64,000 bases of DNA from contig OX104130.1 of NCBI GenBank assembly GCA_944470555.2, forward strand, positions 62,067,160-62,131,159, read 5' to 3'. Below, piece by piece: positions 10,341 to 21,600 of the stretch. The stretch is from Heterobilharzia americana. Lineage: Eukaryota; Platyhelminthes; Trematoda; Strigeidida; Schistosomatidae. Every line of letters begins with the position of its first letter. The stretch's first letter is position 1. A program made the position numbers and the translations under genes. The notes under the pieces were generated by a model. The model was given only the letters and a program-made list of their open reading frames with translations. It was not told the origin of the DNA and did not search any database.

Positions 10341-11611
10341 TTGTCGTCATCAGCTCTCAAGCTACAACTGTGTCCAGTAGGAATAAGCAAGGATACAATT
10401 TTGTGCGACATCTCTGCTAGTCAACCACGCCCAATAGTTCCGAAGAGATGTCGACGCAACGTCTTCAATACGTTGCACAAACTCTCTCATCCAGGTGTAC
10501 GAGCCACCATTAGGCTTATCGCACAACCTTTTTGCTGGCCTGGGATGAACAAAGACGTTAAGGAGTGGGCTCAGTCGTGCTTAGCTTGTCAAAAGTGTAA
10601 AGTCGCGCGACACACGAAAAGCCCTTTAGGCTCATTTCTAGCCCCAGACACACGTTTCGACCACGTCCATATAGATATTGTAGGACCCCTCCAGAATCTA
10701 ATGGATGTACCTACCTTTTCACTTGCGTTGATCGTTTCACACGATGGCCGGAAGCAGTACCTATTTAGGATATTACCCCTGAAACAGTAGCTCGTGTTTT
10801 CGTCGAAAGATGGATCGCGAACTTCGGATGTCCATCTTACGTCACAACCGACCGTGGGCGCCAATTTGAGTGTTGATTATTTCACGCTCTAACGGCACTT
10901 TTAGGTTGCACTCGGTTCCGAACGACAGCCTACCATCCACAAGCAAATGGCATGGTAGAGCGTTTCCATCGACAGCTGAAAGCTTCCCTTTCAGCTACAA
11001 ACATACCTCAGTGGACCGAGGCTCTGCCTCTAGTCCTACTAGGTATTCGTAACGCGTTGAAAGTTGATGCTGGATGCACTCCTGCAGAACTCGTCTATGG
11101 GACCACTCTTCGCCTACCAGGTGAGTTTGTTTCCCCTTCAACTTTCAAACATGTTTCCGACAGGGCATCTTACGTGACTAGGCTTACAAACGCAATGCGT
11201 TCAGTTAGGCCTTCTCCGATTAGACCGCAAACGACTGATGTTTTCGTTCACCCCAGTTTACAGAAGACATCACACGTGTTTGTTCGCCACGACGCCGTTC
11301 GTCGACCACTTGAACCACCCTACGACGGGCCGTTCAAAGTGATTAAGCGACACGAGAAATTCTATATAATTGAGCGAGACGGACGTGAAGATACTGTCAG
11401 TATCGACCGTTTGAAACCAGCTTATTTCGAAGGCAACCCCATTATAAGTGACTTTTCAGCTCGCTACATCCGACCGACGGATTACTCAATTATCGAAGTT
11501 CTTGACGATGTGCCCAGTAATGCACAGCTGCAACAACCATCGGCGCAACAGAAAACACGATCAGGTCAAACCGTCCGGTTCCCGGAGGATTTGAAGTCTT
11601 ATTCAGCTTAA
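10341..11611 (+). pseudogene. pol: pol integrase of gypsy element 1, frameshifted
   Basis: Frame 10,341-10,790 has the zinc-binding N-domain (LHKLSHPGVRA, CLACQKCK) and the first catalytic Asp in HVHIDIVGPL. Around 10,715-10,950 the frame changes at least twice, and TTDRGRQFE (second Asp) is followed by a stop. Frame 10,952-11,611 begins at MVERFHRQLKAS, which contains the catalytic Glu, and continues through [16 protein letters not shown] and the C-terminal VFVRHDAVRRPLEPPYDGP block to a TAA at 11,609. All three D,D-E residues are present in the DNA but not in one frame. Confidence 0.9.
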
Positions 11612-12115
11612 TGGTGTGAAATAAAATGTGCCAACCATATTTTTTTAGTTCAATATTTTTTCCGAGGCACTACTTTTCCTATTTACCAGCAATGCGAAAC
11701 TCCTCGTACATTTTGCCTTTTTATGTCAATTTTTTTCATTACTGTGTAATGAAACTTTATTTTTTTTAAAACGGTGAAAATAAGCGTTAACTTTATTTTC
11801 TATACATTTGTACATACATAAATCACAATTTTACGAAGCGTTTTCATGGTATTAAAGACTTTCATTTATATTCCAGGTGCAACGAGCACTGGACGGAACG
11901 TCAAAAGGAACTGAGGACCGCGATCGACGTCCAATTCGATTTATTGTATTTTATTTTTAATTGCCACGACACCCTAGAATAAGTTCAGATAACCAGGGGC
12001 CACTTCACGCGGTGAGCCTATTGGAAGAGTTTTATCAGTGGAGAAACCACTGGGTTTTTACTTCCGGCTGGTATCGTCTTAGGGTCCTCACGAACCCACT
12101 AGGGGGTTAGTAGTC
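11612..12115 (+). other. 3' untranslated region and polypurine tract of gypsy element 1
   Basis: AT-rich sequence with poly-T and poly-A runs between the pol stop and the 3' LTR. The purine-rich ACTAGGGGGTTAG at 12,099-12,111 sits 4-5 bases before the LTR and is the likely plus-strand primer site. Confidence 0.6.
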
Positions 12116-12459
12116 TGTAGCATCACACACTTCCCCAAAATCAATAGCCCAGGGTTTGACGACTTTCGACACTGATGCTGACCTTGACAGTTTAACTGGA
12201 TTCACCAAGCTGGAGGCACCCGGCCAAGCATCCTCGCCATTTGGCACGCTGTCATGTTACGTTGCACTGCTCGTATTCGACTCTTTAGCCAGTTAGTTGG
12301 AACGCATCGGTATCTTGGCACAACCATCCAAATATGTTATTCCATCCGACTACGCTATCGTGTTCTCCCTTGGTGGCGTACTCGCGGGTATATGGCATGT
12401 CCGAATAATTAGTGATTGGTCTTAGCGTCTATCAAGTTCTCACCAGGACAAATCCTAAA
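12116..12459 (+). repeat. 3' LTR of gypsy element 1
   Basis: Begins TGTAGCATCACAC and is 344 bp, the same length as the 5' LTR with 5 substitutions and no gaps. It is followed directly by AGAT, the copy of the left target site. Confidence 0.95.
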
Positions 12460-12463
12460 AGAT

Positions 12464-13120
12464 CAACCACTTGACTCCAAAAGGTAGTTGTTGGTAATTT
12501 AAACCCCTTAAAACAAAATAACCCATTTCCTGGAGTATATTAGGTACACTTTAGCCAATTTCATACAGCAACTACCTAAACACGATTAAATATGAGAAAC
12601 CCACTTCACCTTTGTTGCTCAAGGTCGATTGGAAACAGAAGCCAGCCAAATTCGGTTTGGGGACAGCTTACTGTGACACTGCAGGTGAGAATTGCGCCCG
12701 GTTACCGGCACCCCATAAAGCCTGGAGCCGTTAAGCACGACGTAGAAGCGAGCGTAAAGAAATTAGTTGGTTTACTGCAGCTCGTTAAATGATATTGGAT
12801 AGTAAAGGTAGCTTCGAAGTCTTAGCTACAAAGTAAAAATGTAACGCAATTGAAACCTTCCTAATCTGTACCTGGGCTTAGTTTCCAGACCTGCTCACCT
12901 TTTCTCTGTCAGTCATTCCTTTTAGTTTATAATCCTTTCTAGTAAATGCAAGACCAACAAGCGAGCAAGAAGAAATCAACGGGTGTACGCAAGCTCGTTG
13001 TACAGATGTTGGATACTTTAGTGGTTTGGGGTCTTCGGCTCACGTTTACTCAGTCGGTATGAACTTAGGGCTACCTTAAGCAACTTGCGGATGAATATAA
13101 GCTGATGCCACACTTATTCC
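12464..13120. other. no recognised feature
   Basis: Contains a 66-codon plus frame (12,592-12,792) with no known motif. No repeat or RNA gene seen. Confidence 0.3.
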
Positions 13121-13368
13121 GCAGTTCCCGAAGTATTTTGTAGACTTTGCAGTTCCCTAAGTTTTTGACAGGAAAACAGTCCCCTTAGTTAGCCCGAAGC
13201 AAATTTCAGACCATTCCACATTTCGCCTAGTGTGCCCGTCATTTGTTACAGACCGTTCTGTAGTCCCCTAATTTTTCGACAGAAAGTCCACAGTGCCCTG
13301 AGTTGGCCCGAAGTTATTCTCAGAATATTGCAGTTTCCTTAGTTGACCCAAAGTTTTCAGGAGGCTTT
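13121..13368. repeat. degenerate tandem repeat, about seven units of 27-44 bp
   Basis: Units start with variants of GCAGTTCCCTTAGTT and, in the long form, continue GCCCGAAGTTATTTTCAGA. Starts lie near 13,121, 13,149, 13,176, 13,216, 13,260, 13,290 and 13,330. Long units (39-44 bp) and short units (27-30 bp, lacking the GCCCGAAG middle) are mixed. It looks like an old minisatellite; it is not part of any element recognised here. Confidence 0.6.
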
Positions 13369-13832
13369 GGCATTGTTGACGAGAAATATATTTCATGAAG
13401 AGGATTACATTGACGTTAAACATTGCGGTCGGCATGGTCAAATTCATATGCCAACTCTTCTTCACCTTATCCGACGTTTGGCTCATCCGAACAACCCTTA
13501 TCGGAGGGCATATTACTCTCTCTGACGTCATTGCCGGCAACATCCCATAAATAATTGGTATTGGAACGAAATATGCCTGCCAAATGCAGCTTCCATCCCT
13601 TTCTATCCCGTTTTTTCCAGTCGGTCCTGGTTGTTGTGGGACCGGTGTTGTATTTCTACACCTATTTTACCTGCGGTTGCAGATTAACTGTAGCTGCAGT
13701 ACCAGTGGTAATCAGAAGTAGCTCTTGGGGAGAATAATGAACATGTACATTGCTGTACACTTATTGATGATAAGCTTGTACAGTAAGGTCTTCTTGGATG
13801 GCTTTTTTAATGTGGTTGACGACCATGATTAA
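13369..13832. other. no recognised feature
   Basis: Short open frames on both strands (for example 13,343-13,525 plus) without known motifs. Any further exon of the neighbouring DUF4806-like pseudogene could not be identified. Confidence 0.3.
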
Positions 13833-14112
13833 CTCGTGCTGTATTCAGGTGACAGTACAGTATCCATGATCCTTCTAACCGAGACCCCAATATCGGAAAT
13901 GTCTTCGCCGGCCATGTTCCGAAACGTAGGGTCTTAAAGCTCCCACTCCATTTCCTGCATCTGTTCGTCATCGTTTAGATGCCACCTTCCAGGTGATGTC
14001 AGCTTGTGGACTGAGTCCTTCACGGTATCATTTTTCTCATTGGAAACGTCCCAAACCCTGTTAAGCATCTTTTCGACGTGAGTGATCTGCATTTCAGTGC
14101 GATCAATTTGGT
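13833..14112 (-). pseudogene. exon of a DUF4806-like protein gene, with premature stop
   Basis: On the minus strand an acceptor TTTGATTTCCAG ends at 14,113 and the exon then reads QIDRTEMQITHVEKML, a coiled-coil-like helix, followed by WHLNDEQMQEMEWEL, a TAA stop (13,934-13,936), and in the same frame DPTFRNMAGEDISDIGVSVR, RIMDTVLSPEYSTS. The order (hydrophobic-plus-acidic helix, WEL-DPTFR, then VRRIMDTVLS) resembles DUF4806, a domain of unknown function seen in metazoan and transposon-linked proteins. The stop replaces what would be a Lys codon if one T were A. A second stop follows at 13,830-13,832. Family call is by eye and moderate; the coding nature is more certain than the name. Confidence 0.5.
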
Positions 14113-16415
14113 CTGGAAATCAAATGAGGCATGAGAAAACATACTTGACAATCTGTCCACATCGCAATAGTCTGTTTGCGTTCCTATGCAGGCATTTCTG
14201 CAACAGAATATATTAATAAGTTTACGCGTACACTAACCGAGATGCGGCTGAGGTACTGGCTTTCGATGAGAATAAGCGAGGAGAAGACAGACTACAAATA
14301 GATGATTATGATGGAAAAGTTTAGAATACGTGAGGGATGAGCTTGAAACCGGCTTCCTGAATTTTGGTGTCTTGAGGATGAAGCCCTAAGTTTATGCCGG
14401 CTGGGTATTTACTTCTAGACTCTTGATCGCCGCTAAACTGTCAATTCCCTACGCCCCCTATGCAATAGCGTGCTCAAGGGCTGAACGAAAACCTACTAAT
14501 AGCTGGTCGTTATAGGTGTCTGCTATTCGAATATGGCCATATGCTCGAAAAATCTAATTAGATTAAATGATGCGTAGTCGACAATTATGCACAGGCTACT
14601 TAGCCTGCTATCCTTAAGAGAACGCAGGTTAATAAGAATGCCGTAAATACTTCGCTTACGGGTGCGAAAATGTGACATTAACATGTGTTTTCACGCATAT
14701 CTTTTATAATTGAAACACTCGCACCTCATTATTTCTGCACTACCCACATATTTCTAAATTCGCCGACATATGGGAGAAACCACTTAGAATGATGATAATG
14801 GGTTAATGGATGGACAGTACTCGTAGTGGTTTTGTTTGCTGTCAGGTGCCAGCACCGTAGACGAGTATTCTCTGAGGTGTAGTGGAATGTAGTAGGAAAC
14901 TGGCCAGATAATAGGTGGACATAAAACCACTCAGCGTAAGTGCAGTTATGTTTTGACAAGGGAGTCTTGGGACTGTTTACCGTTGTAGGTTTCATTTGAG
15001 TCTCACGAACAAGAAAACTGAACTTATTCAGCAATTTAGTACTTGTTTGTGCACCAGACTAAAAGCCACACTCGTCGTTTGAATCCTTGGCTGAACAAAC
15101 CTCAGCAGGAAGGATGGGCTTCAGATCCGTAATCCACCGATTAAAATTCGTTTGTATGCATCATTGAGCCACAGTTCTACAATAATATCACATTCAACCT
15201 TATTCTGGTAACGTTACCTTCAGATATTGTATGCAGCGTGTGGACTGGTAGGAAGGTTTGTAAACACTACGTGTTTAGTAAGCTAATTAATGCACATCTC
15301 ATCCATTTCGTTATTGAAATATGGCATTTATTGCATCGTATCTAAAGTCAATTAATCGTTAAAGCAGTTAAACGAAGGTGCAATGCAGTCTGTTAACCTT
15401 AGCCTAAGTTTCAACACGTGTATAATGTCAATGAAGTCTTATGTAGTGGGAAACCGGTGTTTCTTGTGTTATACCTATAGAAATGCGCATTCTGAACCTT
15501 GAATGTTTTGCATGTATGCTTTTCCACCCTGAGTTTCTCAACGTCAGTTATCTTCAATAAAACTCTCGCCATTTACATGGCTCCGTAAACTGTTTTCCTC
15601 ATAACAAACATTTGCACTGGAAACAATGCAGATACTTTGATGGTCATAGTAAAACAGAAGTTCAGAAGTTTTCCTTGTCTGCTTGTTTCGTATTATATGA
15701 TCATTATTAGATGCCGTCTAGCTTATTTTACACACAGATATGTCCTATTGAATAGACAAACCAACAAACAGTGTGGGGCCGAATCGACACTCTTCATTCA
15801 ATCAGCCAACTTCAACGAGTGCGTGACATTTCTGAATTACGGTCGTTGTTGCAACGTCTGACATCAAGGCAAAAAGAATCAAGGTGGAAGATAAGGGAAT
15901 AAAAAATAAAGTATAAAGTTCTAAAAAGAGAACAAAAGGGAATGAAACAATCATGAGATTGGGCATGATGGTTGGGAGGTGTGGATGCTTCCGCTCCACT
16001 GAGCCACGTCGCCTAGAATCACCGGTTTCTCTTGTCTTTCACGCGAATCCAAACTGTGGAGTCTATCTCTTCCTCCAAGCACGCCTCAGATCACCTTTCA
16101 AAAATTTCATAAACCGGTATCTTGTTTCAGTTTGGCTGCCTTTAGCCTTTTTCATGCCTAAACGTAATTCAGTTAAAATTGTGCTACAGGGAAGACGATG
16201 ACTAGGCATGCGTGGTATCTGTCCCGATTACCTGATTTGGTAGAAGTTTGCATCAACTGAATTTCTTCCTCTCTTTAATACTCTACTCCTGGTATCCGTT
16301 ACTTATGTGTTGGCCTCACAATGCAGCCATTGTAGTGGAACACATGAAACCTCATCCTCCACCTTCAATGATCATATTTCACAGTCGTATAGTAGAACAA
16401 AACGAACTGCTGACA
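14113..16415. other. long stretch with no recognised gene
   Basis: AT-rich sequence. The longest open frame is 101 codons (15,034-14,729, minus), without a known motif. Upstream exons of the DUF4806-like pseudogene would be expected here on the minus strand, but none could be supported. Confidence 0.3.
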
Positions 16416-16680
16416 CTACACTTGGCCCTTGATAGGCATTTGGATATCACGGTGGGGCCATAAATGGGATAAGTTAGCGAAGTGTAAGTGAGCCTTTTGT
16501 TTACTTGCAAAATTTTTATCAGTCATTGACCTACCAGGGCTGATCCGAATTCCAAGGTAAGTGAAGTGGTTGACGTGCTCAGACATTTCACTTCCTATGG
16601 TTGGACAATGCACTAACATAGACCAGTCCTATAGCAACAGTTTGCATTTAGGGGTGGGGAACATCCAGTCAAGGTGTCCA
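16416..16680 (-). pseudogene. RTE-type retrotransposon fragment (RT thumb region)
   Basis: The minus-strand frame 16,619-16,416 reads SEMSEHVNHFTYLGIRIS, then FASKQKAHLHFANLSHLWPHRDIQMPIKGQV. This matches the segment of the RTE copy at 20,770-20,935 in this window (VDHFTYLGSRI and the following AFANLRYLWHRRDI-like stretch). It is a short, isolated, truncated piece of the same family. Confidence 0.8.
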
Positions 16681-17689
16681 GAGGACTCTGCATCTGGCTA
16701 GCGTCTAATTAACTAGACTAGTTCACCTCTATACTCTAGTTCTACTAAAGAGTCTCCTATGACAATTACAGTACGTTGGTATGTTTGTGTCAGAATTAAG
16801 TGAGAATAGTGAGAGTGGACATCCCTAAACGGCACCACTCAATGTAATTAGCTTGTGTGATAACTCATCATTGGGTGTAATACGCCGATTTGTCTTCGAA
16901 TATCGAGCCTTCAACAAGGTAGTGCACTTACGTGGCATCCATTGTAGTGAGAGGCACTACCATAAAGCCTGGTCGCCAGGTTGAGTGCCATCTTTAGGCC
17001 GAGAGATGCAGTTAGTTTTGCGTGCCATTAGGTGTGCCCGTGTTGAAGAACTTGGCAGATGCTAAATATCTGGTCTATGTATCCGCGATCAGGTCTGCTA
17101 CCGTCCTGTTCTTTTCAGATTTGCGGTTCCCGAGCTTCACGTACACGTCTAGTGATTATAGAACCTAGGATTCTGGACCCTGTCCATTAAATTGATGCCT
17201 CACTTCACTTCTGCATAATAAAAAGCATATGGAAGAGGATAAAAGGGGTTAACATATGGAAGTAAAAAGCAGGAGAAAGAAGCAAGGATAGAATGAAATG
17301 CCCAGAAAAGTAGGTTAATGAACCCGCGTCACTATTATCGGTATTAAGTCATATCTCCTAAAGGCTTTACTCATGGATTTCACGTTTTATGTGTCCCGTC
17401 AGGAAGGCGCAGAAAAACATATACAGAGGTATGATAAATAAACTACGTGGTTTTTCAGTTTAAGCACTTTACTTTTCAATCAAGTAGACCGTGCTTTCAA
17501 AGTTAGCTGTATCTATTGTAGCCTCGTCACACAATAAGCGTGACTCTGTATCTTGTGAATGAAGCTGAATTTCTTCACTTACGTACATATTTTACTAGAT
17601 CCTACCCTTCTGAGACTTCAACCAGCTCAGTGCAGCGTTTTGACCTAGGTGTATATAACTGTGCATATCAACTGAGAAACACCCGACCG
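16681..17689. other. no recognised feature
   Basis: AT-rich, no open frame above 60 codons apart from the start of a frame at 17,540. Nothing recognised. Confidence 0.3.
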
Positions 17690-18429
17690 ATGGCTGCTAC
17701 CTTGACGTGGTGGTGGGGCTTGCATACCACAATGACCCAACTAGCTATGCTAGTGGAACGCTTGTTCCCTCGAGGTCCTACCATACCAGAAAGGTCTGTT
17801 GGATAGTGGTTAAACGAAGAGCAGTTACCGTTATGGTGTAAATTACTACACTATGATGGGGGTCTGAGGGCGAAGTCGTACTGCTGCTACCTGGATGGGG
17901 TGTGATAGCAGTAAGATGTTTCCCTTGGATGACCGGCAGTGCCATGCTGATGTTGCCTTCTCAGTGGAAGTGGAGGGGGGGGGTTGGAAAAGGTCGGCCC
18001 CGAAAATAGCACACTCCACCATGCACCACGGTCTGCCGGGCCGGTGATGTTGATTCATTTCTCATTTCTTTTCGACCATCCAGCCCCAACAGTACAAAAG
18101 TTCAAAATAATCATACACAAAAGGCTTCGTGTGACGGGCCTCAAGCACATGTCCGATGGGCTCTGTGGTTACACAAATCTCTTTCAGGTATCTTAAGAAA
18201 AAACAGCTTCCACAGTGTGAGCAGCCGGGAAGTGTCAACTGCCCTCACAACTCTGTCAGCACTCAAGTTTTCCCAGACTGCTACCCATCTCCCCCACCAT
18301 TACCTTCTAATCTTCCTTCACATTCTCAACTAACGATACCACATCATCTTCAATTTCTCCTATCTCTGCAGCCTTCGACAACGATCTGAGTCCACAAAAC
18401 AGCATCCTTGGTCTCCTTAAACCACGCTC

Positions 18430-19330
18430 CAAATTACATATTGGAGCCTTCAATGTCCGCACCCTCCGTCAAATTGGTCAACAGGCTTCGTTGGCAAAGA
18501 CTCTAGCAACTCGGGCATGGATGTGTGCTGTGTTTGTGAGACACGCATACAGGACCCAAGTGTGGTTATTCACCTGACCTCTCCTGACCAATCTGGTGAA
18601 TCCACAAAATTCACCCTTCGAGTTTCTGGAGATTCGATAGCTAGCTCTCATGGTCTTGCAGGTGTAGGTATAGCATTAAGCACTAGGGCAGAAAACTCAC
18701 TACTAGACTGGATCCCAGTTGATAGTCGCCTCTGCGCTATGAGGCTGAACGACAGTGAGAACTAAAAGGAATAGTGAGACTCGCCGTTGTAATCTCTGCT
18801 TACGCACCCACTGACTGCAGTTCGGATGAAGTGAAGGACGAGTTCTACTGTAAACTGTAGCCTCCTCTCGAAAGCCAAACGTTCGGACGTGGTGGTTGTT
18901 GCAGGTGACCTCAACGCACAGGTGGGTAGACTGAGTGAGGCAGAAAGGCACTTAGGTGGCACTTTCGGGATCCCAGCTGAACGTACAGATAACGGTGATC
19001 GCCTATTACAACTATGCTCAGATAACCGCCTATTTGTAGCCAGCACCAATTTCAGACATAAAGAAAGACACTGTCTGACCTGGCGTCCACCGAGCTCAAC
19101 TCAGCGATGGACACAAGACCACATTGCTATTAGTCATCGCTGGAGAGGATCGGTGGAAGACTGCCACTCCTTCTGGAGTACGTGTTTGGACAGCGATCAT
19201 GCGTTGGTCCGAGCACGTGTATACCTGCGTCTCAATGGACGTAAGAAAAATTTGGCAACAAAACCACTACGAGTACTTCTGGACAACGAAAACACCAAAG
19301 CTGTGTTCAGTGAGAAATTGGCTAGATAGT
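18430..19330 (+). pseudogene. RTE endonuclease domain, frameshifted
   Basis: LHIGAFNVRTLRQIGQQASL at about 18,437 contains the first conserved Asn of the apurinic-type endonuclease. After a one-base shift, MDVCCVCETRIQDPSV (18,517) gives the catalytic Glu motif. A shift near 18,765 is followed by VISAYAPTDCSSDEVKDEFY. Frame 18,889-19,329 has VVVAGDLNAQVG (D-x-N) and the later SDHAL block (SD-H) that closes the active site. The enzyme would nick the target DNA for reverse transcription. At least three frame changes make it non-functional, although the key residues remain in the DNA. Confidence 0.85.
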
Positions 19331-19428
19331 AATCGGAACAAAAGACTGTCACTCATCCAGAAGAAGCTTGGTGCCATCTTCAGTCTGCTGTAAAAGCAGC
19401 ACTGGAGACCGTAGTCGACTCCAAAATA

Positions 19429-20602
19429 GTGGCTAAAAGGAGCCAATGGATATCAGCAGCTTCTTCCGAAGTAATGGATTCACGTGAACACATTCCTGCA
19501 GGCTCTGAGTACAACGAAGAGCGACTGCAACTAAAAAGTAGATTGAGAAAAAGTCTGCGCAACGACCGCGAACAGTGGTGGGCAGTGAAGGCTAAAGAGA
19601 TGGGAAAGGCGGCGTAGGTTGATAACAGTAGATAGTTATTTAGACTTATTAAGGAAACGGGGGAAAAGGTCAACAGTTAGTGAGGCTATAGCGGAGAAGA
19701 ATGTATCTGCGATTCATTCGCAGTGGAGACGGCTGGAACGATGGGCAGAATACTTCGAGGAACAGTTTAACTGGCCTCCAGCCACCATTGAGTTGCCCGC
19801 TATCCAGTCGGATCCTGAATGGAGCATCGAGGTATGCCCCCCCCCAACACTTGCTGAAGTCGAGAAAGCTGTAGGTAACTTGAGACAAAGAGGGGCAGCA
19901 GGACCAGACGGACTACCTGCTGAGGCATATAAGAATGGTGGTAGGGTGCTCTTAGACATGTTAACGGAAGTGTTAGCTACTATATGGGAATCAAATACGA
20001 TCTCCTCTGACTGGTCTAAATCACTGATTATCTCAGTCTTCAAGAAAGGCGAGAAGTCCTCTTGTGATAACTGCAAAGGAATCAACCTGACGAACATAGT
20101 ATCAAAAATTCTAGGTTCGATAGTCATTCGACGCTTGAGTGTAGCTTCGCAACAGCAAGCCCGAGAAAACCAGGCAGGCTTTAGACCCGGCCGTGGATGT
20201 ATCGACCAAATATTCACACTGCGCTAAGTCGTGGGACATAGGCACGCTTACCGATGCCCAACACTAGGTGTATTACTCGACCTGAAGGTTGCATCCGACT
20301 CCGTTGATTGATAAGTCTTATGGCAATGTCTGTCAGTGAAAGGTGTGCCGAGTAAGTACATCATCTTATTGAAGGCTCTCTACTCGAACATTTGTGGGTA
20401 TGTTAAAGCCTATGGTGAGTTTTCCAGGCAGCTATACTCATCGAGTGGTGTCCGTCAAGGATGCCCACTCCCTCCATTCTTATTCAGTTTTATCATAGAT
20501 ATTCTTATAGAGGTCTCCCTCTCGTCACCTGATTACACAGAGGTTGACCTGATCGCAGGAGAATTTTCGTTAGACCTAGAATATGCAGATGACATGACAT
20601 AG
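19429..20602 (+). pseudogene. RTE reverse transcriptase domain, frameshifted
   Basis: The linker frame 19,429-19,617 is followed by 19,619-20,227 with AVGNLRQRGAAGPDGLPAE (finger motif), SLIISVFKKGEKSSCDNCKG, then ENQAGFRPGRGCIDQIFTLR. A stop and shift remove part of motif A: 20,250-20,300 reads GVLLDLKVASDSVD-like with the Asp retained. Frame 20,336-20,602 has SSGVRQGCPLPPFLFSFIID and EYADDMT, so the catalytic YADD box is intact. The polymerase would copy the element RNA at a nicked target. Breaks at 20,227, 20,300 and 20,602 make it inactive. Confidence 0.9.
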
Positions 20603-20749
20603 TCCTGTTAGGTGAAGACTCTGACAAGATGCAGAGATTTCTGAACACTTTGAGTGGGAATTTGAGAATGTTTGATATGCGTTTCTCACCACCGAAATGG
20701 AGATTGTTGCTCCAGGATTGGTCTTCAACGGTGCCCTACTTTGGCTAAC

Positions 20750-21600
20750 AGTAGAGAAGGTAATGGTTGAGTGTGTCGACCACTTCACTTACCTGGGAAG
20801 TAGGATCACACCTGCTCTGGTGGCTTAGTGGCCGATAAGATCTTCACAAGCATGCAAAAGGCTCGGTTAGCTTTCGCCAACTTACGCTACCTATGGCACC
20901 GCCGTGATATCTGATTGTCTATTAAGGGTCGCATGTACTGCACACCAGTCCGCCCTGTTCTACTGTATGGCTGTGAAACATGGCCATTGAAGGTGGAAGA
21001 TATGAGAAGGCTTCAAGTGTTTGACGACCGTTGCCTTCGTAGTGTAGGCCGAATTGCGTGGTGCCACCACGTGAGTAATGTAGAAGTCAGGTGTAGAGTT
21101 TTGGGGAGAAGAGGTAAGTCAGTTGACGAGGTTATGAACCTTCATCGACTGAGATGGTTGGGACACGTATTACGTATGCCTAGTTGCCATCTGCCTCGTC
21201 ACACAATGTTGGCCGAAGTAGGTCCAGGCTGGAAAAAGGTCCGAGGTGGCCAGACTAAAACATGTTACCAATGCATGAAGTCTCTGACTATTGGTTTGAG
21301 CCATGTGGGACGATGCAGAGTTGGTGGTTGGAGACTTTAGGTGATCAAATTGCTGAGAACCGATGTCAGTGGCGCAGATGTACACATATTTTCCTCATCT
21401 TAACGACTCTATGCCGAATCTCACCATTTTCTCATTCTTCCTTTCTCTCTTTTCGTACTTTATATTTCTTTTGACTGAATCTTCTTATCTTCATCTTCCA
21501 CTTCACTGCATTTTTAGTTGATGTGGTGATATGAGCTGTGGCAACTCGGACCGTTACGCAGTAATATCTGGTCCTATGTTGATGATGAGTTGAGAAACAG
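20750..21600 (+). pseudogene. RTE C-terminal region and 3' UTR
   Basis: After a shift the frame around 20,770 reads VECVDHFTYLGSRI, then 20,915-21,340 reads VRPVLLYGCETWPLKVEDMR, RLQVFDDRCLRSVGRIAWC and LHRLRWLGHVLRMPSCHLPR. These are the hallmark C-terminal blocks of RTE elements. The 3' part from 21,340 to about 21,600 (GCAACTCGGACCGTTACGC near 21,541) matches no coding pattern and is taken as 3' UTR. A simple-sequence tail was not clearly seen. Confidence 0.8.

Larger units (their letters stand above)
7437..12463 (+). mobile_element. Ty3/gypsy LTR retrotransposon 1 (CsRn1/Boudicca-like), complete ends, coding region broken
   Basis: The element has two 344-bp LTRs (7,441-7,784 and 12,116-12,459) flanked by the 4-bp target duplication AGAT (7,437-7,440 and 12,460-12,463). 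Inside, in order, are a tRNA-Trp-like primer site, gag, Cys-His knuckle, protease, reverse transcriptase, RNase H and integrase. The gene order with RT before integrase places it in Ty3/gypsy; the primer site and knuckle type place it with CsRn1/Boudicca. The LTRs differ at only 5 of 344 positions, yet the coding region has at least one in-frame stop, a deletion of about 60 codons and several frameshifts. It cannot be autonomous. Confidence 0.95.
17690..21600 (+). mobile_element. RTE-type non-LTR retrotransposon, nearly full length, inactive
   Basis: A GC-richer leader (from about 17,690, GACGTGGTGGTGGGGCTTG) precedes a single long reading unit broken into frames. Endonuclease: 18,430-19,330. 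RT: 19,620-20,602. C-terminal region: 20,750-21,340. A 3' region runs to about 21,600. There is no LTR. The endonuclease and RT block order and the LRWLGHVLRM C-terminal signature place it with RTE elements such as the schistosome SR2 type. The exact family and the true ends are not fixed. Pieces of the same family occur at 16,416-16,680, 22,765-22,970 and 62,335-62,950. Confidence 0.85.
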
